From contig CALUPH010000016.1 of the NCBI GenBank assembly GCA_944322615.1, positions 1 through 42,189 of the forward strand: a stretch of DNA of 42,189 nucleotides, written 5' to 3'. Below, piece after piece: positions 1-7,635 of the stretch. The stretch's first letter is position 1; each line of letters opens with the position of its first letter. Source of the DNA: Candidatus Gastranaerophilales bacterium. Lineage in GTDB: Bacteria > Cyanobacteriota > Vampirovibrionia > Gastranaerophilales > Gastranaerophilaceae. The notes beneath the pieces are model-generated. The model made no database searches. It had not been told where the DNA came from and saw only the letters and a program-made list of their open reading frames with translations. A program made the translations under genes and the position numbers.

Positions 1-35
1 AGGGTTCGAACTCCCTGAAAGCTCATCAGGGCAAC
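1..35. other. Unresolved RNA-like fragment at left edge
   Basis: The first bases hold a TTCGAA core flanked by AGGG and CCCT, followed by a second possible hairpin CCCTGA / TCAGGG. It resembles a tRNA or tmRNA T-arm. However, a plus-strand T-arm would need an 8-nt loop, and a minus-strand reading gives a mismatched stem. No anticodon arm or CCA follows. It may be the edge of a structured RNA cut by the window. I cannot assign it. Confidence 0.25.
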
Positions 36-61
36 AAAAAAGAGCCTCTGAAAAGGCTCTT
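36..61 (-). terminator. Intrinsic terminator of tRNA-Asp
   Basis: Stem AAGAGCC / GGCTCTT with an 8-nt loop. Read on the minus strand it is followed at once by a run of T. It lies nine bases beyond the 3' end of tRNA-Asp. Confidence 0.8.
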
Positions 62-69
62 GATTTAAA

Positions 70-147
70 TGGCGGGACCGACGAGGCTCGAACTCGCGAC
101 CTTCTGCGTGACAGGCAGACACTCTAACCAAACTGAGCTACGATCCC
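70..147 (-). tRNA. tRNA-Asp (GTC)
   Basis: Read on the minus strand the cloverleaf is complete. The acceptor GGGATCG pairs with CGGTCCC allowing wobble, the anticodon stem TCTGC/GCAGA carries loop CTGTCAC (anticodon GTC), and the T-arm loop is TTCGAGC. The discriminator is G and the CCA is encoded. The length of about 78 nt fits. Confidence 0.95.
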
Positions 148-159
148 AACTGCAAAACT

Positions 160-188
160 ATTATATGCGGAACAAAAAAAAATTGCAA
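160..188 (-). promoter_or_regulatory. Promoter of tRNA-Asp
   Basis: Minus-strand -35 TTGCAA (183-188), 17-bp spacer, -10 TATAAT (160-165). The -10 ends 12 bp before the tRNA 5' end, so transcription would start just upstream of the mature tRNA. Confidence 0.7.
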
Positions 189-250
189 CACTATTCTTTC
201 TATTTTCCAATGTTTTTTATTTTTTCTAAATTTACATAACATCAGAGCAT

Positions 251-278
251 TTTACTAATATTCTTTTTGCAATATAAT
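251..278 (+). promoter_or_regulatory. Candidate promoter of glyS
   Basis: -35-like TTTACT (251-256), 16-bp spacer, -10 TATAAT (273-278). A start near 286 would leave a short leader holding the ribosome binding site AAGAGGG. Confidence 0.5.
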
Positions 279-310
279 TTAGATAATAATAAAGGATTAA
301 GAGGGAAATT

Positions 311-2338
311 ATGAATAAATATTTGTTGGAAATAGGAACAGAAGAACTTGCATACAAATTTATTCCTTCAGCAATGGAACAATTAAAAAATGAATTTTCA
401 AAAACATTAGAAGAAAATGAAATAAAGTTTTCAGATATAAAAGTATATGCAACACCAAGACGTTTAGCCGTAATAATAGAAAATATAGCAGAAAAGCAAG
501 AGGATATTGAAAAAACTATAAAAGGTCCTATTGCTAATATAGCATATGATGAAAACGGGAATTTAACAAAAGCCGCAATCGGTTTTGCAAATAAAAACGG
601 TATTAATCCTGAAAAATTATATAAACAAGATAATTATGTATGGGCAAAAATTGAGCAAAAAGGTAAAGATACAAAAGAACTTCTTAAATCAGCAGTACCT
701 AATATTATACTAAAGTTAAAAGGCACACACTTTATGAGATGGGCCGATTTAGATATAAAATTCCAACGTCCTATAAGATGGATAGTTTCTTTATTTAACG
801 AAGAAAAAGTTGAAGTTGAAATAGCAAATATAAAATCTTCAAATATTACAAGAGGACACAGATTTTCCAAAACAGAAATTGAAATAAAAAATCCTGATGA
901 ATATTTGGCAGTTTTAGAATCGGCAAATGTTATAGCGGATGTTCAAAAAAGGAAAGAAACTATAGTAAAACTTGCAAAAGAAAAAGCAAAAGAAATTGGA
1001 GCTGACATTGCAATTGATGAAGATTTACTGGATGAAGTAACTTTTATAACAGAATGGCCAATACCCGTAATATGTTCATTTGAAGAAAAATATCTTCAAA
1101 TTCCTGAAAAAGTTGTAGTTACAGTAATGGCAGTACATCAAAGATATTTCCCATTATATAAAGAAGGAAAGTTATTAAATAAATTTATAACAATAAGCAA
1201 TTATGTTGGAGATACATTTGAAAATATAAAAGCAGGTAACGAAAGAGTAGTTAAGGCAAGACTTGAAGATGCTATTTTCTTCGTACAAGAAGACACACAA
1301 AAACCGCTTTTAGCATATTTAGAAGCTCTCAAGGGTGTTACCTTCCAAAAAGGATTCGGTTCTGTATATGATAAAACACAAAGAATTTGCCAATTATCAA
1401 AAAGTATAGCAAAAGAATTAAACATACCAACACAAACAATAGAAAGAACAGCACTTCTTTGTAAAGCAGATTTAGTAACAAAGCTTGTATTTGAGTTTAC
1501 GGAACTTCAAGGATATATAGGAGCCGACTATGCTCTAAGAAGCGGAGAAACTAAAGAAGTTTCAAAAGGTATAATGGAACACTATTTCCCTTTGAATGCA
1601 GATTCTGAAGTAGCAGAAAGCATTGAAGGTCAGGTTGTAGGTATTGCAGATAAAATAGATACCGTTGTGACAGTATTTGCAGACGGAAAGAAAATATCGG
1701 GTTCACAAGACCCATTAGGTGTAAGACGTGCAACTCTTGGAATCTTAAAAACAATTTTAAATAAAGACTTAAAGATTAATCTTACCCAATTACTAAAACA
1801 AACTATTGAACTTCTACCTGTTCAAATTGAAGATAAAAATAAATTATTTGAGACAGTAAAGAGCTTTATGGAACAAAGATTAATTATTTTGTTATCTGAT
1901 AAATATAAACATGATATTCTTGAAGCTTGTATATCAGAAAAAGACGTACTTTCAGATTTAAAAGATTTAACAGTCAGACTTGATATTGTTTCAGACATTG
2001 TTAATAAAGAAACATATTCACAATTCCATGAAAGTATCAACAGAATTATAAGACTTATAAAAACAGAGAATGATTTTACAGCTGTAAAAGAAGGTTTATT
2101 TGTAATACAAGCAGAAAAAGACTTATATAATGCAGCAAAAAATATAAATGAAAATACACTTGATTATAATCAATTAGAAGAAAAATTAGTCAAAATAATT
2201 CCATTCATCACAGAATTTTTTGATAAAGTCTTAGTAATGGATAAAGATGAAAACATAAAGCAAAACAGGTTGAACTTACTATACTCAATAAAGCAAAAAT
2301 TTGCAAAACTTGCAGATTTCAGCAAAATTGTTTTCTAA
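311..2338 (+). CDS. glyS: Glycine--tRNA ligase beta subunit
   Basis: This is the beta subunit of the bacterial alpha2beta2 glycyl-tRNA synthetase, which charges tRNA-Gly in the cytoplasm. At 675 residues it is close to the usual ~690. It opens with the family signature NKYLLEIGTEELAYKFIPSA and keeps conserved blocks such as HFMRWADLDIKFQRPIRWI and a TVMAVHQRYFPL segment. The C-terminal part carries the HD-like region and the anticodon-binding region. The ATG at 311 is preceded by AAGAGGG at good spacing. The catalytic alpha subunit (glyQ) is not adjacent, so in this genome the pair appears to be split, or glyQ lies left of the window beyond the tRNA. A shared terminator separates it from the convergent HEAT-repeat gene. 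Confidence 0.96.
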   Translation: MNKYLLEIGTEELAYKFIPSAMEQLKNEFSKTLEENEIKFSDIKVYATPRRLAVIIENIAEKQEDIEKTIKGPIANIAYDENGNLTKAAIGFANKNGINPEKLYKQDNYVWAKIEQKGKDTKELLKSAVPNIILKLKGTHFMRWADLDIKFQRPIRWIVSLFNEEKVEVEIANIKSSNITRGHRFSKTEIEIKNPDEYLAVLESANVIADVQKRKETIVKLAKEKAKEIGADIAIDEDLLDEVTFITEWPIPVICSFEEKYLQIPEKVVVTVMAVHQRYFPLYKEGKLLNKFITISNYVGDTFENIKAGNERVVKARLEDAIFFVQEDTQKPLLAYLEALKGVTFQKGFGSVYDKTQRICQLSKSIAKELNIPTQTIERTALLCKADLVTKLVFEFTELQGYIGADYALRSGETKEVSKGIMEHYFPLNADSEVAESIEGQVVGIADKIDTVVTVFADGKKISGSQDPLGVRRATLGILKTILNKDLKINLTQLLKQTIELLPVQIEDKNKLFETVKSFMEQRLIILLSDKYKHDILEACISEKDVLSDLKDLTVRLDIVSDIVNKETYSQFHESINRIIRLIKTENDFTAVKEGLFVIQAEKDLYNAAKNINENTLDYNQLEEKLVKIIPFITEFFDKVLVMDKDENIKQNRLNLLYSIKQKFAKLADFSKIVF

Positions 2339-2370
2339 ATTACGAATAATAAAAATACAAAGAAAATAAT

Positions 2371-2397
2371 AAAGCCTAAGTTTAAAACTTAGGCTTT
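2371..2397. terminator. Bidirectional terminator shared by glyS and the HEAT-repeat gene
   Basis: A 10-bp perfect stem AAAGCCTAAG / CTTAGGCTTT with a 7-nt loop. T-rich sequence follows on both strands. The stop codon of the minus-strand gene lies in the loop, so the hairpin overlaps its last codons. Confidence 0.75.
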
Positions 2398-3617
2398 ATA
2401 TTTTCAATAACAGCTTTAATATTTGGATTTTTAATTTCTGCAATGATTTTATCAAAATTAATTCCATCAAGTGAATTCAAAGAATTCAAAGCAGTTAAAA
2501 CCTCACATAATATAGTTTCATCGTCAGACTCCAGTAATAATTTTAAATCAGGGATTGCTTCTCTTAAATTATATTCTACAATAACAGGAAGAACAGAATG
2601 AATATTATCTTTTGATTTTTTCAGTTCGTTTAAAACAAAGTTTTTTTGTAATTTCCAAAAATCTTCACCTTGAACTTGCAATAGCTTTAACACAGAAGAA
2701 ATTTCATATTTAGTGTCTTTACTTTCATCAAAAATATACTCTTGGTTTTCACAAAACATACTAAATTTAGAATAAGCGCTAAGCAAAATTTCTGCAATTT
2801 TGCTGGAATTAATATTTTCCACCTTATTTATATTTATTAGAAACTCTAAAACTTCAAAAAGTTCAAATTGGAAAATATCCGAGAGAGGAAGAATTTCGCC
2901 AAAACCGCTTAAAATGTTATCTATAGCAATGAGAGTATCGCTCATATATGCAGAAGATAATAAATTTAAAAGGCTATCCATATAAGAAATTTGTCCGGCA
3001 ATATTTTCCGGCATTTTTGAGGTTTTCATCGCTTTAAAAATTGCATCTAAGGGATAATTTCGACCATAAGCGGAAAAGAATTTAACTGCTTTTAATTTTT
3101 CAAAATCATCATCAGATTCCAACGTACTTAAAGCAATATCAAAAGATATATCATCTTGCATCTGCCCAAGAGCTTCGGCAGAATTATAACTTAATAATTC
3201 ATTATCTGAAAAAGCGTACTTACTCAATAACTCCAAAGCAACAGTATCAGGAATATAAGAAAAATACTTTGCAGCATATATTTTTTGTGATTCAGATCCC
3301 TTTTCAAGCATTTTAAAAATTTCATCAGTCAAATCTTGTGTGGCATGTTTTGCTAAAATACTTGCAAATAAATCATCATAATATACAGAATAAACATCAA
3401 AAAACTTTAAAATATTCAAATAGTTATCTTTAGACACCGCAGATTCTATATATTTATAAATATTATTTCTAATAAAATCAAAAAGGTAATCAGATTTTGC
3501 AACAAGCATTTCAAATAATTTAACATCTCCATTATTAACTAAATAAGAGGCAGCTTCTTGTGCCTTATTTTTATCTTTAGAGATCAAATCTTTAAAATAC
3601 AATTCTAAATCATTCAT
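2382..3617 (-). CDS. HEAT-repeat protein, function unknown
   Basis: A 411-residue, acidic, almost wholly helical protein without a signal peptide or membrane segment. It is built of irregular ~30-35-residue helical pairs of HEAT type; examples are EKGSESQKIYAAKYFSYIPD, FSDNELLSYNSAEALGQMQD and ESDDDFEKLKAVKFFSAYGR. The C-terminus repeats the theme (AIPDLKLLLESDDETILCEV). HEAT solenoids usually act as protein-binding scaffolds, and no partner is indicated here. It stands alone, convergent with glyS and downstream of the SLH gene terminator. The upstream sequence has no Shine-Dalgarno motif, and a TATAAT lies six bases before the ATG, so the mRNA may be leaderless. The next in-frame Met is about 37 residues in and would remove the first repeat. 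Confidence 0.7.
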   Translation of the reverse strand: MNDLELYFKDLISKDKNKAQEAASYLVNNGDVKLFEMLVAKSDYLFDFIRNNIYKYIESAVSKDNYLNILKFFDVYSVYYDDLFASILAKHATQDLTDEIFKMLEKGSESQKIYAAKYFSYIPDTVALELLSKYAFSDNELLSYNSAEALGQMQDDISFDIALSTLESDDDFEKLKAVKFFSAYGRNYPLDAIFKAMKTSKMPENIAGQISYMDSLLNLLSSAYMSDTLIAIDNILSGFGEILPLSDIFQFELFEVLEFLININKVENINSSKIAEILLSAYSKFSMFCENQEYIFDESKDTKYEISSVLKLLQVQGEDFWKLQKNFVLNELKKSKDNIHSVLPVIVEYNLREAIPDLKLLLESDDETILCEVLTALNSLNSLDGINFDKIIAEIKNPNIKAVIENIKPKF

Positions 3618-3623
3618 ATTGCT

Positions 3624-3652
3624 ATTATAAATTGAACAGCAATGTTTTACAA
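3624..3652 (-). promoter_or_regulatory. Promoter of HEAT gene, placing the start at or next to the ATG
   Basis: Minus-strand -35 TTGTAA (3647-3652), 17-bp spacer, -10 TATAAT (3624-3629), then AGCAAT and the ATG. The -35 box overlaps the outer arm of the terminator at 3649-3690. No ribosome binding site lies between. Confidence 0.55.
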
Positions 3653-3690
3653 GAAAAAACCCTTGAATAATATCAAGGGTTTTTTCTTGT
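3649..3690 (-). terminator. Strong terminator of SLH gene
   Basis: A perfect 18-bp inverted repeat: ACAAGAAAAAACCCTTGA, loop ATAATA, and its complement ending in TTTTTTCTTGT. It lies 24 bp past the SLH stop codon. The A/T tracts at both ends make it symmetrical, but the neighbouring genes make minus-strand use the natural reading. Confidence 0.85.
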
Positions 3691-3713
3691 ATTTATAGAA
3701 ATCAAATCAATTA

Positions 3714-5138
3714 CTATTGAGCAAATTCTTGAGTAGGCTCTTCTGTTTGAGTTTCAGGTGCAACAGGAGCAGTATCTGAAACAGGGTTATCAATAATAGT
3801 AGTTGTTGTATTTGAATATTGTTGAACATAATCATTATACAAACTGCAATCAACTTTTAATTCAACAAGAACATCTTCATCTTTACTAGCTTTAAAGTTT
3901 ACACCAGGAGTTAACCAACCGGTAGCAAGACCAACACCTGCACCAACAGGGAAGCCAATTGCCATACCGTCACCTGATCTGTCATTAGCAGCACCAATTG
4001 GAAGACCCAATGCAGCACCACCAATAGCCGCACCGGCAACAGTGTACTCTAATGGTTTTAACCATTTATTTTCACTCAATACACCTTCTTGATTATTTAA
4101 AACTCTTGCAATAAAAGGATATTCATGACCATTTGGGAAAACCATTTTTGTGAAATGTAAATATACTTCAGCATTTTTGTTAACCCATCTTTTATCTCTA
4201 AGTTCTTCAATAGTTGCATATAATTTAGTATTTGCAGGAATAATCAAAGTACCTTCTTTAGTTACAACATCCTTTTTGAAGTAGAAAGGAACAACATCTC
4301 CAATTTGTGCTTTTGTAGAGTTGAATTTTTCCAAGAAAGAAACTTTGAATACATTCTTCGCTAAAATAATTCTTCTTAAATTTGTAATATTAACTCTGTC
4401 AACGACAGCTTTACCATAAGTGTCTAAATGTTCAACAGAAAGAATATATTCTTGCGGTTCTTGAGCAATAGGTTCTTCAATAGGTTCTTCAGCCTTTTTA
4501 TCAGGAACAACCAAGTCTAAAGCTTTCATAAGTCTAGCAAGAAGAACAGCTGCTTCAGCTCTGTTCAATTCTCTGTTAGGATTTAATTCGGTTTCCAAAG
4601 GATAATTTACATATAAACCATATTTAATAGCTTTTGAGAAAGGAATAACACCCCAATCAGGAATTTCTTTTGAGTCGGCAAATTGATTTAAAACAGATGT
4701 ATCAACTTCTGTATCTTTTGTTATATGGCTCATTATAGAAGCAGTTTCAACTTTGGTAATAAATCTTTGCGGTTTAAATTCACCATCCGTATAACCATAA
4801 ATCAAACCAAATTGGTCAGATCTTGCAATTGAAGGATATCCAAATGTATCTTTTGTAACATCAGAATAATTAGGTTCAGCAGTAATAGGAGCTTGAGATA
4901 AACCTAAAGCTCTTAAAAGCCATTCTGTCCAATCAACCCTTGTTACAGTATCCAAAGGTCTATATGTATTATCCCCATATAAAGGAACAATATTTTTTGT
5001 TACAACATCTTCTATTTCTTCAGCAGCCCAATAATCATCAGGAACATCAGTGTAATCTTTTGCAAATGCGCCGGATACACCTGTTAACAACAATAATGCC
5101 GATAAGAATATTGTTGCTAAATTTTTTCTAATATCCAT
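3714..5138 (-). CDS. Exported SLH-domain protein with C-terminal glycine-zipper region
   Basis: A 474-residue exported protein. An N-terminal signal peptide (hydrophobic core, likely cleavage after GAFA) leads into three SLH-like repeats at about 27-80, 88-140 and 148-205, with motifs such as DVPDDYWAAEEIEDVV, GYTDGEFKPQRFITKVETAS and NRAEAAVLLARL. SLH repeats anchor proteins to cell-wall polymers or peptidoglycan. A short acidic Pro/Glu linker follows. Next comes a conserved ~200-residue module with a beta-rich part (IIPANTKLYATIEEL) and a glycine-zipper stretch near 370-415 (GAAIGGAALGLPIGAA). The tail is Thr/Gln/Glu/Pro rich. It is paralogous to the protein at 5995-7260, and the two genes diverge from a tRNA pair. 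Start: ATG with GTGAGG upstream. Confidence 0.8.
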   Translation of the reverse strand: MDIRKNLATIFLSALLLLTGVSGAFAKDYTDVPDDYWAAEEIEDVVTKNIVPLYGDNTYRPLDTVTRVDWTEWLLRALGLSQAPITAEPNYSDVTKDTFGYPSIARSDQFGLIYGYTDGEFKPQRFITKVETASIMSHITKDTEVDTSVLNQFADSKEIPDWGVIPFSKAIKYGLYVNYPLETELNPNRELNRAEAAVLLARLMKALDLVVPDKKAEEPIEEPIAQEPQEYILSVEHLDTYGKAVVDRVNITNLRRIILAKNVFKVSFLEKFNSTKAQIGDVVPFYFKKDVVTKEGTLIIPANTKLYATIEELRDKRWVNKNAEVYLHFTKMVFPNGHEYPFIARVLNNQEGVLSENKWLKPLEYTVAGAAIGGAALGLPIGAANDRSGDGMAIGFPVGAGVGLATGWLTPGVNFKASKDEDVLVELKVDCSLYNDYVQQYSNTTTTIIDNPVSDTAPVAPETQTEEPTQEFAQ

Positions 5139-5189
5139 TTGTACCTCACTTAAACTATAAAATATTAATACTATTCCACTTTACACAAA

Positions 5190-5218
5190 ATTATATGTTA
5201 AAATGATTTTTTAGGCAA
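5190..5218 (-). promoter_or_regulatory. Promoter of SLH gene 3714-5138
   Basis: Minus-strand -35 TTGCCT (5213-5218), 17-bp spacer, -10 TATAAT (5190-5195). The predicted leader is about 45 nt. Confidence 0.55.
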
Positions 5219-5301
5219 TAAAACTACGCCTAATAATGTAGAAACATTAATTGTTTATACTATTGACTTAATAAAAAACGAACATATTTTTTTTTGCCAA
5301 T

Positions 5302-5330
5302 TTGACTTAATTAGAAATAATACTTAAAAT
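5302..5330 (+). promoter_or_regulatory. Candidate promoter of a short plus-strand transcript
   Basis: -35 TTGACT (5302-5307), 17-bp spacer, -10 TAAAAT (5325-5330), on the plus strand facing away from the SLH gene. No annotated gene lies downstream before tRNA-Leu, which is on the other strand. Confidence 0.45.
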
Positions 5331-5381
5331 AATTTTATGAAGTTTTTATAAAGTTAGTTTGTTTCTCTTTTCAAGAAAGTT

Positions 5382-5450
5382 ATGAATTGTATTATATGGG
5401 TAATTATAATAATTGTAACATTCAATACAAATGCAAAGGAATTAATATAA
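5382..5450 (+). CDS. Possible 22-residue hydrophobic peptide
   Basis: ATG to TAA encodes MNCIIWVIIIIVTFNTNAKE plus LI. The hydrophobic core followed by NTNA looks like a signal peptide or a small membrane peptide. The only ribosome-binding candidate is AAGAAAG, placed very close to the ATG. One frame away, the sequence continues open for about 45 codons. The ORF could therefore be the front of a frameshifted small exported protein, or chance in AT-rich DNA. It lies between a plus-strand promoter and a hairpin followed by TTTT. Confidence 0.2.
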   Translation: MNCIIWVIIIIVTFNTNAKELI

Positions 5451-5542
5451 AAAATATTTATATTAATATTGATTTGAGCATTAAAATTAATACCAATATT
5501 TGCAATAATAAATCAAAAATATTAAATTTTTATTTATTTACA

Positions 5543-5568
5543 GACAATAACATTGGTTATTGTCTTTT
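5543..5568. terminator. Hairpin next to tRNA-Leu, better terminator on the plus strand
   Basis: Stem GACAATAAC / GTTATTGTC with loop ATTG. On the plus strand it is followed by TTTTAATAAT. On the minus strand it lies 12 nt beyond the tRNA-Leu 3' end but is followed only by TGTAAATAAAT. It may serve both strands. Confidence 0.55.
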
Positions 5569-5575
5569 AATAATA

Positions 5576-5659
5576 TGGTGGGCGTGAAGAGACTCGAACT
5601 CCCATGCCGAAGGCGCTTGATCCTAAGTCAAGTGCGTCTACCAATTTCGCCACACGCCC
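5576..5659 (-). tRNA. tRNA-Leu (TAG)
   Basis: Minus-strand cloverleaf with acceptor GGGCGTG / CACGCCC, anticodon stem CTTGA/TCAAG around loop CTTAGGA (anticodon TAG), a long variable arm of class II type, T-loop TTCGAGT, discriminator A and encoded CCA. Length 84 nt. Confidence 0.95.
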
Positions 5660-5688
5660 ATATTTAATTTTCAACTTTCAATAAATAC

Positions 5689-5717
5689 AATCTATAATAA
5701 GAGACATTAATTGTCAA
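5689..5717 (-). promoter_or_regulatory. Candidate promoter between the two tRNAs
   Basis: Minus-strand -35 TTGACA (5712-5717), 17-bp spacer, -10 TAGATT (5689-5694). It would let tRNA-Leu be transcribed independently of tRNA-Lys. Confidence 0.5.
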
Positions 5718-5730
5718 CTTCAAAAACAAA

Positions 5731-5803
<73 letters not shown>

Positions 5804-5813
5804 ATCTTTGATT

Positions 5814-5843
5814 ATTATAAAACAAAAAAAAATAATTTGTAAA
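5814..5843 (-). promoter_or_regulatory. Promoter of tRNA-Lys (CTT)
   Basis: Minus-strand -35 TTTACA (5838-5843), 18-bp spacer with a T run, -10 TATAAT (5814-5819), ending about 11 bp before the tRNA. Confidence 0.6.
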
Positions 5844-5923
5844 TTACATTTTTACACTGCATTCATGTCTCAAATAAAAAAGTACGAATAGCCAATAAAT
5901 ACAAGGGTCTTGACAAATAAATG

Positions 5924-5952
5924 TTGCATTAATGTTTTTAGTATTATATAAT
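5924..5952 (+). promoter_or_regulatory. Promoter of SLH gene 5995-7260
   Basis: -35 TTGCAT (5924-5929), 17-bp spacer, -10 TATAAT (5947-5952). A perfect TTGACA also occurs at 5910-5915, but no -10 lies at matching distance from it. Confidence 0.6.
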
Positions 5953-5994
5953 TTGAATGATTAGTTTAGTTTTACTAAAAATATGGAGAGAAAA

Positions 5995-7260
5995 ATGAAA
6001 AAGATTTTAGCCATGCTTGCTGTATTTTTCATGATGATAGCTTTCAATCCGGCAAATGCCGCTGTTTACAGCGATGTTCCTGCTGATTATTGGGCTAACA
6101 AAGAAATTTCAGCAGTTGTTAGTGACGGGGTTCTTCCTTTGTTAGAAAAAGAAGCATTCTACCCTGAAAAAGAAGTTTCAAGATCAGATTTTAATTCTGC
6201 ATTACTAAAAACATTAGGACACAGAATGACAACTTTATCTGAAACAAATCCATTCTCAGATGTAGTTTCTTCAAGAGCTGATTATGGTGATATATTACTT
6301 TCCTACAAACTAGGTTTAATATATGGCTATAACGACGGTACATTCAAACCAGATAGAATTATGACTAAATCAGAAGCAGCTTCTGTTATAAGCCATATTA
6401 CAAAGGACTTTAAAGGTGATGTAAAATCTTTAAATGCATTTACCGATAAAAACGCTGTTCCTGCTTGGGCAAAATTACAATATGCAAAAACAATTGATCT
6501 TGGCATTTATGTAAATTATCCGGATGCTGACAAATTATTACCAAATAAAAACTTAAACAGAGCTGAAGCTGCAGTATTATTATACAAGCTAAAAGAAAAA
6601 ATTGACTCTGTAAAAAAACAATATGTAAGTGATGAAAAAGTTCTTTCTACAGAACACTTAAATGTTACAAAGAAAGCTGAAGTTAATGAAGTACAAATTA
6701 CAAACCAAAGAAAAGTTGTTTTAGCTAAAAACATAATAAAAGGTTATTTCTATACTTACTTCACATCTAAAGATGCACAAGTTGGTGACACTGTAACATT
6801 TACAGCAAAAAATGATATTTATACAGAAGAAGGCACTTTAGTAATTCCGGCAAAAACAACAATGAAGGCCAAAATTACTTCAGTAGAACCTAAAAAATGG
6901 TGGAATAAAAACGATAAAGTTACTGTAGAATTTGAATCTATGACTTTACCTTGTGGTACTTGTGTTCCATTTAAAGCTGAAGTTATCAACAATAATGGCG
7001 TATTAACTGAAAACAGATGGGCAAAACCTGTTGGCTATACAGTTGGCGGTGCAGTTGTTGGTACAGGTGTTGGTATGGGCATAGCTGCAATTGCAACTCA
7101 AGATGATGATCATTTTGGTGAAGGCATTGCAATTGGTGCTCCTGTTGGTGCCGGTGTTGGTCTTTTGACAGGTTTAGCAACTCCAGGTAGAACATATAAA
7201 GCTAATGATGGCGACTATGTTTGGTTAGAATTAACTCAAGATTTATCTATTCCTAACTAA
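5995..7260 (+). CDS. Exported SLH-domain protein, paralogue of the one at 3714-5138
   Basis: A 421-residue exported protein. The signal peptide runs to about residue 23 (NPANA, then AVYSDVPADYW). Three SLH-like repeats follow, with motifs YGYNDGTFKPDRIMTKSEAAS and LNRAEAAVLLYKL. The C-terminal module matches its paralogue: an STEHLN...KAEVNEVQITN block, a segment with IPAKTTMKAKI, and a glycine-zipper at about 345-390 (VGGAVVGTGVGMGIA). It lacks the Pro/Glu linker and the Thr/Gln-rich tail of the other copy. The start at 5995 is chosen because GGAGAG lies five bases upstream; an in-frame ATG at 5983 overlaps that site. A strong terminator follows, so it is probably monocistronic. Confidence 0.82.
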   Translation: MKKILAMLAVFFMMIAFNPANAAVYSDVPADYWANKEISAVVSDGVLPLLEKEAFYPEKEVSRSDFNSALLKTLGHRMTTLSETNPFSDVVSSRADYGDILLSYKLGLIYGYNDGTFKPDRIMTKSEAASVISHITKDFKGDVKSLNAFTDKNAVPAWAKLQYAKTIDLGIYVNYPDADKLLPNKNLNRAEAAVLLYKLKEKIDSVKKQYVSDEKVLSTEHLNVTKKAEVNEVQITNQRKVVLAKNIIKGYFYTYFTSKDAQVGDTVTFTAKNDIYTEEGTLVIPAKTTMKAKITSVEPKKWWNKNDKVTVEFESMTLPCGTCVPFKAEVINNNGVLTENRWAKPVGYTVGGAVVGTGVGMGIAAIATQDDDHFGEGIAIGAPVGAGVGLLTGLATPGRTYKANDGDYVWLELTQDLSIPN

Positions 7261-7276
7261 TTAGATAAAACTTATT

Positions 7277-7309
7277 AAAAAAGCCTCTTGAAAATCAAGA
7301 GGCTTTTTT
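7277..7309 (+). terminator. Terminator of SLH gene 5995-7260
   Basis: Stem AAAAAAGCCTCTTG / CAAGAGGCTTTTTT with a five-base loop, 16 bp after the stop codon, ending in a six-T run. Confidence 0.9.
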
Positions 7310-7401
7310 AATGCCTTGATACAAAAGGGTTGAAATAAAAACATGTTCTTGCTAATATCTTGGCATAGTAGAAATTATAATTATTAAAGGTGGTGAATAA
7401 A

Positions 7402-7575
7402 ATGCCTGAAGTAAGAGTTGGTGATAACGAAAGTATTGAAAGCGCTCTTAAAAGATTTAAGAAAAAAATCCAAAAAGCTGGTATACTTTCAGAAATAAAA
7501 CGTCGCGAAAGATACGAAAAGCCTAGCATAAAGAAAAAACGCAAATCTGAAGCAGCTCGTAAAAGACGTGTATAG
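7402..7575 (+). CDS. rpsU: Small ribosomal subunit protein bS21
   Basis: A 57-residue, strongly basic protein of the 30S subunit, which acts in translation initiation. It matches the family in length and pattern: [20 protein letters not shown] at the N-terminus, an RRERYEKPS middle and a [14 protein letters not shown] tail. The start is the ATG at 7402, because the sequence before it (AAAGGTGG, spacing about 8) is the ribosome binding site. An in-frame GTG at 7390 lies inside that site. It is monocistronic between two terminators; a TATAAT at 7376-7381 is too close to the ribosome binding site to be judged a firm promoter. Confidence 0.93.
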   Translation: MPEVRVGDNESIESALKRFKKKIQKAGILSEIKRRERYEKPSIKKKRKSEAARKRRV

Positions 7576-7583
7576 TATATAAT

Positions 7584-7617
7584 AAATAAGAGAACTAATT
7601 AAATAGTTCTCTTATTT
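7584..7617 (+). terminator. Terminator of rpsU
   Basis: Stem AAATAAGAGAACTA / TAGTTCTCTTATTT with loop ATTAAA, 9 bp after the rpsU stop. The T-rich 3' arm takes the place of a separate T tract. Confidence 0.7.
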
Positions 7618-7635
7618 ACTTATGAAGGATATGTT

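Larger units (their letters stand above)
5219..5575. other. Gene-poor AT-rich stretch between SLH promoter and tRNA-Leu
   Basis: No convincing full-length gene is present. It contains a good plus-strand promoter (5302-5330), a tiny hydrophobic ORF (5382-5450) and a hairpin before tRNA-Leu (5543-5564). A longer open frame running from a TTG near 5387 into the tRNA is low-complexity Asn/Ile-rich and unlikely to be a gene on its own. Confidence 0.5.

Noticed and set aside
1-35. Hammerhead ribozyme: the minus strand contains CTGATGA followed later by CGAA
   Set aside because: The core GAAA is incomplete (GAAC) and no stem II closes between the two blocks.
5387-5587. 66-codon plus-strand ORF starting at TTG
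   Set aside because: It is Asn/Ile low-complexity, runs into the tRNA-Leu gene on the other strand and has no ribosome binding site for that start. Only kept as context for the mini-ORF.
5900-5916. Perfect TTGACA at 5910-5915 as the -35 of the SLH gene
   Set aside because: No -10 lies 15-19 bp downstream; the TTGCAT-TATAAT pair fits better.
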